A stretch of DNA of 5,425 nt from Frondihabitans sp. (GTDB lineage Bacteria; Actinomycetota; Actinomycetes; Actinomycetales; Microbacteriaceae), in contig JAODMX010000293.1 of the NCBI GenBank assembly GCA_025464735.1, positions 1 through 5,425 of the forward strand, given 5' to 3'. The notes beneath the pieces are model-generated. The model saw only the letters and a list, made by a program, of their open reading frames with translations, did no database searches and was not told the DNA's origin. Each line of letters begins with the position of its first letter. The first letter of the stretch is position 1. Shown here in pieces: positions 3,417 through 5,425 of the stretch. The position numbers were made by a program, and so were the translations under genes.

Positions 3417-5425
3417 GTGGTCACCGCTCTGTATCGCCGTTATCGGCCCGAGAACTTCGCTGAGCTCATCGGTCAGACCCAGGTGACCGATCCGCTCCGC
3501 ACCGCCCTGCGCACCAACCGCGTGAATCATGCCTATCTCTTCAGCGGGCCCCGCGGGTGCGGCAAGACGACATCGGCACGGATCCTGGCCCGGTGTCTGA
3601 ATTGCGCCGAGGGGCCGACCGACACCCCCTGCGGCGTCTGCCCGAGCTGCGTCGAGCTGGCACGTGACGGGTCGGGTTCCCTCGACGTGATTGAGATCGA
3701 CGCGGCCAGCCACAACGGCGTCGACGACGCCCGTGATCTCCGCGACCGGGCGATCTTCGCGCCTGCCCGTGACCGCTACAAAATCTTCATCCTCGACGAG
3801 GCTCACATGGTCACGCCGCAGGGCTTCAACGCTCTGCTGAAGATTGTCGAAGAGCCGCCCGAGCACGTCAAGTTTATCTTCGCGACGACCGAGCCCGACA
3901 AGGTCATCGGCACGATCCGCTCGCGCACTCACCACTACCCCTTCCGTCTGGTGCCTCCGGCGCAGATGCTCGACTACGTGCAGCAGCTGTGCGAGACGGA
4001 GGGCGTCACCGCGGCTCCCGGGGTCCTGCCGCTCGTCGTGCGAGCCGGTGGCGGCTCAGTGAGAGACACGCTCTCGTTGCTCGACCAGCTCATTGCAGGC
4101 TCCGACGGTGGGTCGATCGAATACGAGCGTGCCGTCGCGCTGCTCGGCTACACGCATGCGTCTCTCCTCGACGCGGTCGTCGACGCGCTGGGTGCTCGTG
4201 ACGGTGCAGAAGCCTTCGCGGCGGTCGACCGCGTCATTCAGACCGGTCAAGACCCTCGGCGGTTCGTCGAAGACCTCCTCGAGCGGCTGCGCGACCTCAT
4301 CGTCGTCGGTGCGACGACCGACGGCGCCTCGGCCGTGCTCCGCGGCATCACGCCCGAAGAGCTCGAGCACCTCGTGCGTCAGTCGCACGCGTTCGGTGCG
4401 GCGGAGCTCTCTCGTTCGGCCGACGTCGTCAATCGTGCCCTCACCGACATGACCGGAGCCACCTCGCCTCGGCTGCACCTCGAGCTCATGATCGCTCGGG
4501 TCCTCGTTCCCGAGAGCGACGAGAGCGGCCGCGGTGCGCTGGCCCGGGTTGAGCGCCTCGAACGGCGCGTTGGTGTCGACGGTGCCGTCACAGGCGCGGG
4601 CGTGCCTGCTCCGGCGGGCACTCAAGCGGCGCCCGCCGCGGCTGTCGCGGCGACGGCATCATCGCGATCATCGGTGCCCGCGCGCGCACCCGAGCCCGAG
4701 GTCACTCCGACGTCGTCTCCGGCAGCAGCGTCGGAGGCCTGGGCGGCCCAGACGCCAACGGCCGCTTCGCCACAGGCGTCGCCCGAGCGCGCGGCTCGGG
4801 TCGAGCCGGTCGGCCCTGTGTCGCTGCAGCAGTTGCGCGACGCTTGGCCGGAGGTCCTTGAGGCTCTCGAGCGCGACAAGCTGTCGGCCTGGATGGTCGT
4901 CGTGACGGCGACGGTTCGCGAGTACCGCGACGACGTGCTCACGCTGACGTTTCCGAGCCACAACGACGTCGAGCTGTTCAAACGGCCGGTCGGAGCGGGC
5001 GAGGGAGTCAGTGAGCACCTCCGTCGTGCCATTCAGCAGCTACTGGGCGTGCGCGTGAAGTACATCGCTCGGGTCGAGCGGCCCGAGGAGGGCGGTCGTC
5101 CAGCTCCCGCGGCGCCTGCCGCCGACGCCACGCCGCCTCCGCCTGCCGACGAGACGCAGCCCACGCCGCCTCTGGCTGCCGCGCAGGCTCCTCCCGTGAC
5201 GGCGCCAGAGGCCGGGGTGACTCCCGCTCCCGCGTCGACGCCCGCTCCCGCGTCGGTTCCGGCTCCTCCCGCCGAGCCGACTCCTTCGGTCGCGCCGGCG
5301 CTCGGTCAGCGGTCCGGTGTTCAGCCCGCGGCCCCCACCACGGGCTGGGATGTTGCGCCGATCCCGCAGTCCGCGCCGCCGGAGCCTGACGAGCCCGAGT
5401 ACATCAGCGAAGAGCCGCCCGGGGG
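3417..5425 (+). CDS. dnaX: DNA polymerase III subunit gamma/tau (3' end outside window)
   Basis: This is the ATPase of the DNA polymerase III clamp loader, which loads the sliding clamp and couples polymerase cores at the fork. The GTG start gives (M)VTALYRRYRPENFAELIGQ; the frame stays open for 669 codons to the window end. The AAA+ module shows Walker A GPRGCGKT (residues 44-51, Lys50), a zinc cluster Cys63, Cys72, Cys75, Cys78 (CX8CX2CX2C), Walker B IFILDEAH (123-130), sensor 1 FATTEPDK (155-162), arginine-finger SRT at 169-171 where many relatives have SRC, and sensor 2 Arg216 in GGGSVRDTLSLLDQL. The helical collar domain III runs to about residue 365. A Pro/Ala-rich linker (about 366-467) precedes a folded tau-like region (about 468-556, VSLQQLRDAWPEVLEAL to RVKYIARVERPEE), then a second, longer Pro/Ala linker with tandem repeats. 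No A-AAA-AAG slippery site is seen, so a frameshifted gamma form is not expected here. The usual C-terminal segment is missing only because the window ends. Confidence 0.97.
   Translation, partial: MVTALYRRYRPENFAELIGQTQVTDPLRTALRTNRVNHAYLFSGPRGCGKTTSARILARCLNCAEGPTDTPCGVCPSCVELARDGSGSLDVIEIDAASHNGVDDARDLRDRAIFAPARDRYKIFILDEAHMVTPQGFNALLKIVEEPPEHVKFIFATTEPDKVIGTIRSRTHHYPFRLVPPAQMLDYVQQLCETEGVTAAPGVLPLVVRAGGGSVRDTLSLLDQLIAGSDGGSIEYERAVALLGYTHASLLDAVVDALGARDGAEAFAAVDRVIQTGQDPRRFVEDLLERLRDLIVVGATTDGASAVLRGITPEELEHLVRQSHAFGAAELSRSADVVNRALTDMTGATSPRLHLELMIARVLVPESDESGRGALARVERLERRVGVDGAVTGAGVPAPAGTQAAPAAAVAATASSRSSVPARAPEPEVTPTSSPAAASEAWAAQTPTAASPQASPERAARVEPVGPVSLQQLRDAWPEVLEALERDKLSAWMVVVTATVREYRDDVLTLTFPSHNDVELFKRPVGAGEGVSEHLRRAIQQLLGVRVKYIARVERPEEGGRPAPAAPAADATPPPPADETQPTPPLAAAQAPPVTAPEAGVTPAPASTPAPASVPAPPAEPTPSVAPALGQRSGVQPAAPTTGWDVAPIPQSAPPEPDEPEYISEEPPG
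5220..5255 (+). repeat. 18-bp tandem repeat in the dnaX linker
   Basis: Two adjacent 18-bp units (5220-5237 and 5238-5255) match at 17 of 18 bases and each encode TPAPAS; a degenerate third unit (VPAPPA) follows. The repeat is in frame, inside the second Pro/Ala linker of DnaX, so copy-number changes by slippage would only lengthen or shorten the linker. Confidence 0.8.

Noticed and set aside
3029..3463. Long open frames on both strands across the SDR-dnaX interval (plus 3029-3463; minus 3052-3315), with similar-looking peptides on opposite strands
   Set aside because: They overlap the SRP RNA and real starts, match no family, and the resemblance of the two peptides is simply the inverted repeat read on both strands.
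3777..3785. A-run in dnaX as a programmed frameshift site
   Set aside because: Only four A in a row occur, in the wrong sequence context and inside the ATPase core, where a shift would destroy the protein.

Overview
The window looks like chromosomal DNA from a high-GC actinobacterium, most probably a member of the Microbacteriaceae (Microbacterium-like). This rests on the strong G/C bias at third codon positions, GTG/TTG starts, the style of the Pta, AckA and DnaX proteins, and a small actinobacterial-type SRP RNA beside dnaX. The family-level assignment is inference from remembered sequence style, not from a search.

Layout. Positions 1-1164 hold the 3' part of pta (phosphate acetyltransferase; its 5' end lies outside the window). 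It overlaps by 4 nt (GTGA) with ackA (acetate kinase, 1161-2354). Together they form the acetyl-CoA / acetyl-phosphate / acetate pathway, which makes ATP. Convergent to ackA, after only 23 nt, is a minus-strand gene for a small NAD(P)-binding atypical-SDR protein (2378-3067; TTG start preferred, ATG at 3055 possible). Upstream of it on the same strand is the 4.5S-type signal recognition particle RNA gene (about 3325 down to 3234). Divergent from the SRP RNA is dnaX (3417 to the window end, 3' end missing), encoding the DNA polymerase III tau clamp-loader subunit.

The 350-nt interval between the SDR gene and dnaX is the most structured part of the window. I predict two divergent promoters there. 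One places the SRP RNA start at 3325, exactly where an 11-bp terminal helix of the RNA begins. The other places the dnaX start at or next to its GTG codon, so dnaX mRNA is probably leaderless. Just downstream of the SRP RNA is a near-perfect inverted copy of its 3' strand. It forms a 63-nt foldback (18 perfect bp, one mismatch, then 8 more pairs when read as RNA). In a read-through transcript it would compete with the normal SRP RNA fold. Further palindromes and a possibly self-occluding ribosome binding site lie in the SDR leader.

The protein-coding genes are ordinary housekeeping or metabolic genes. I see no mobile element, CRISPR array, toxin-antitoxin pair or defence system. The SRP-RNA foldback is the strongest candidate for something undescribed, and its function is not established by the sequence.
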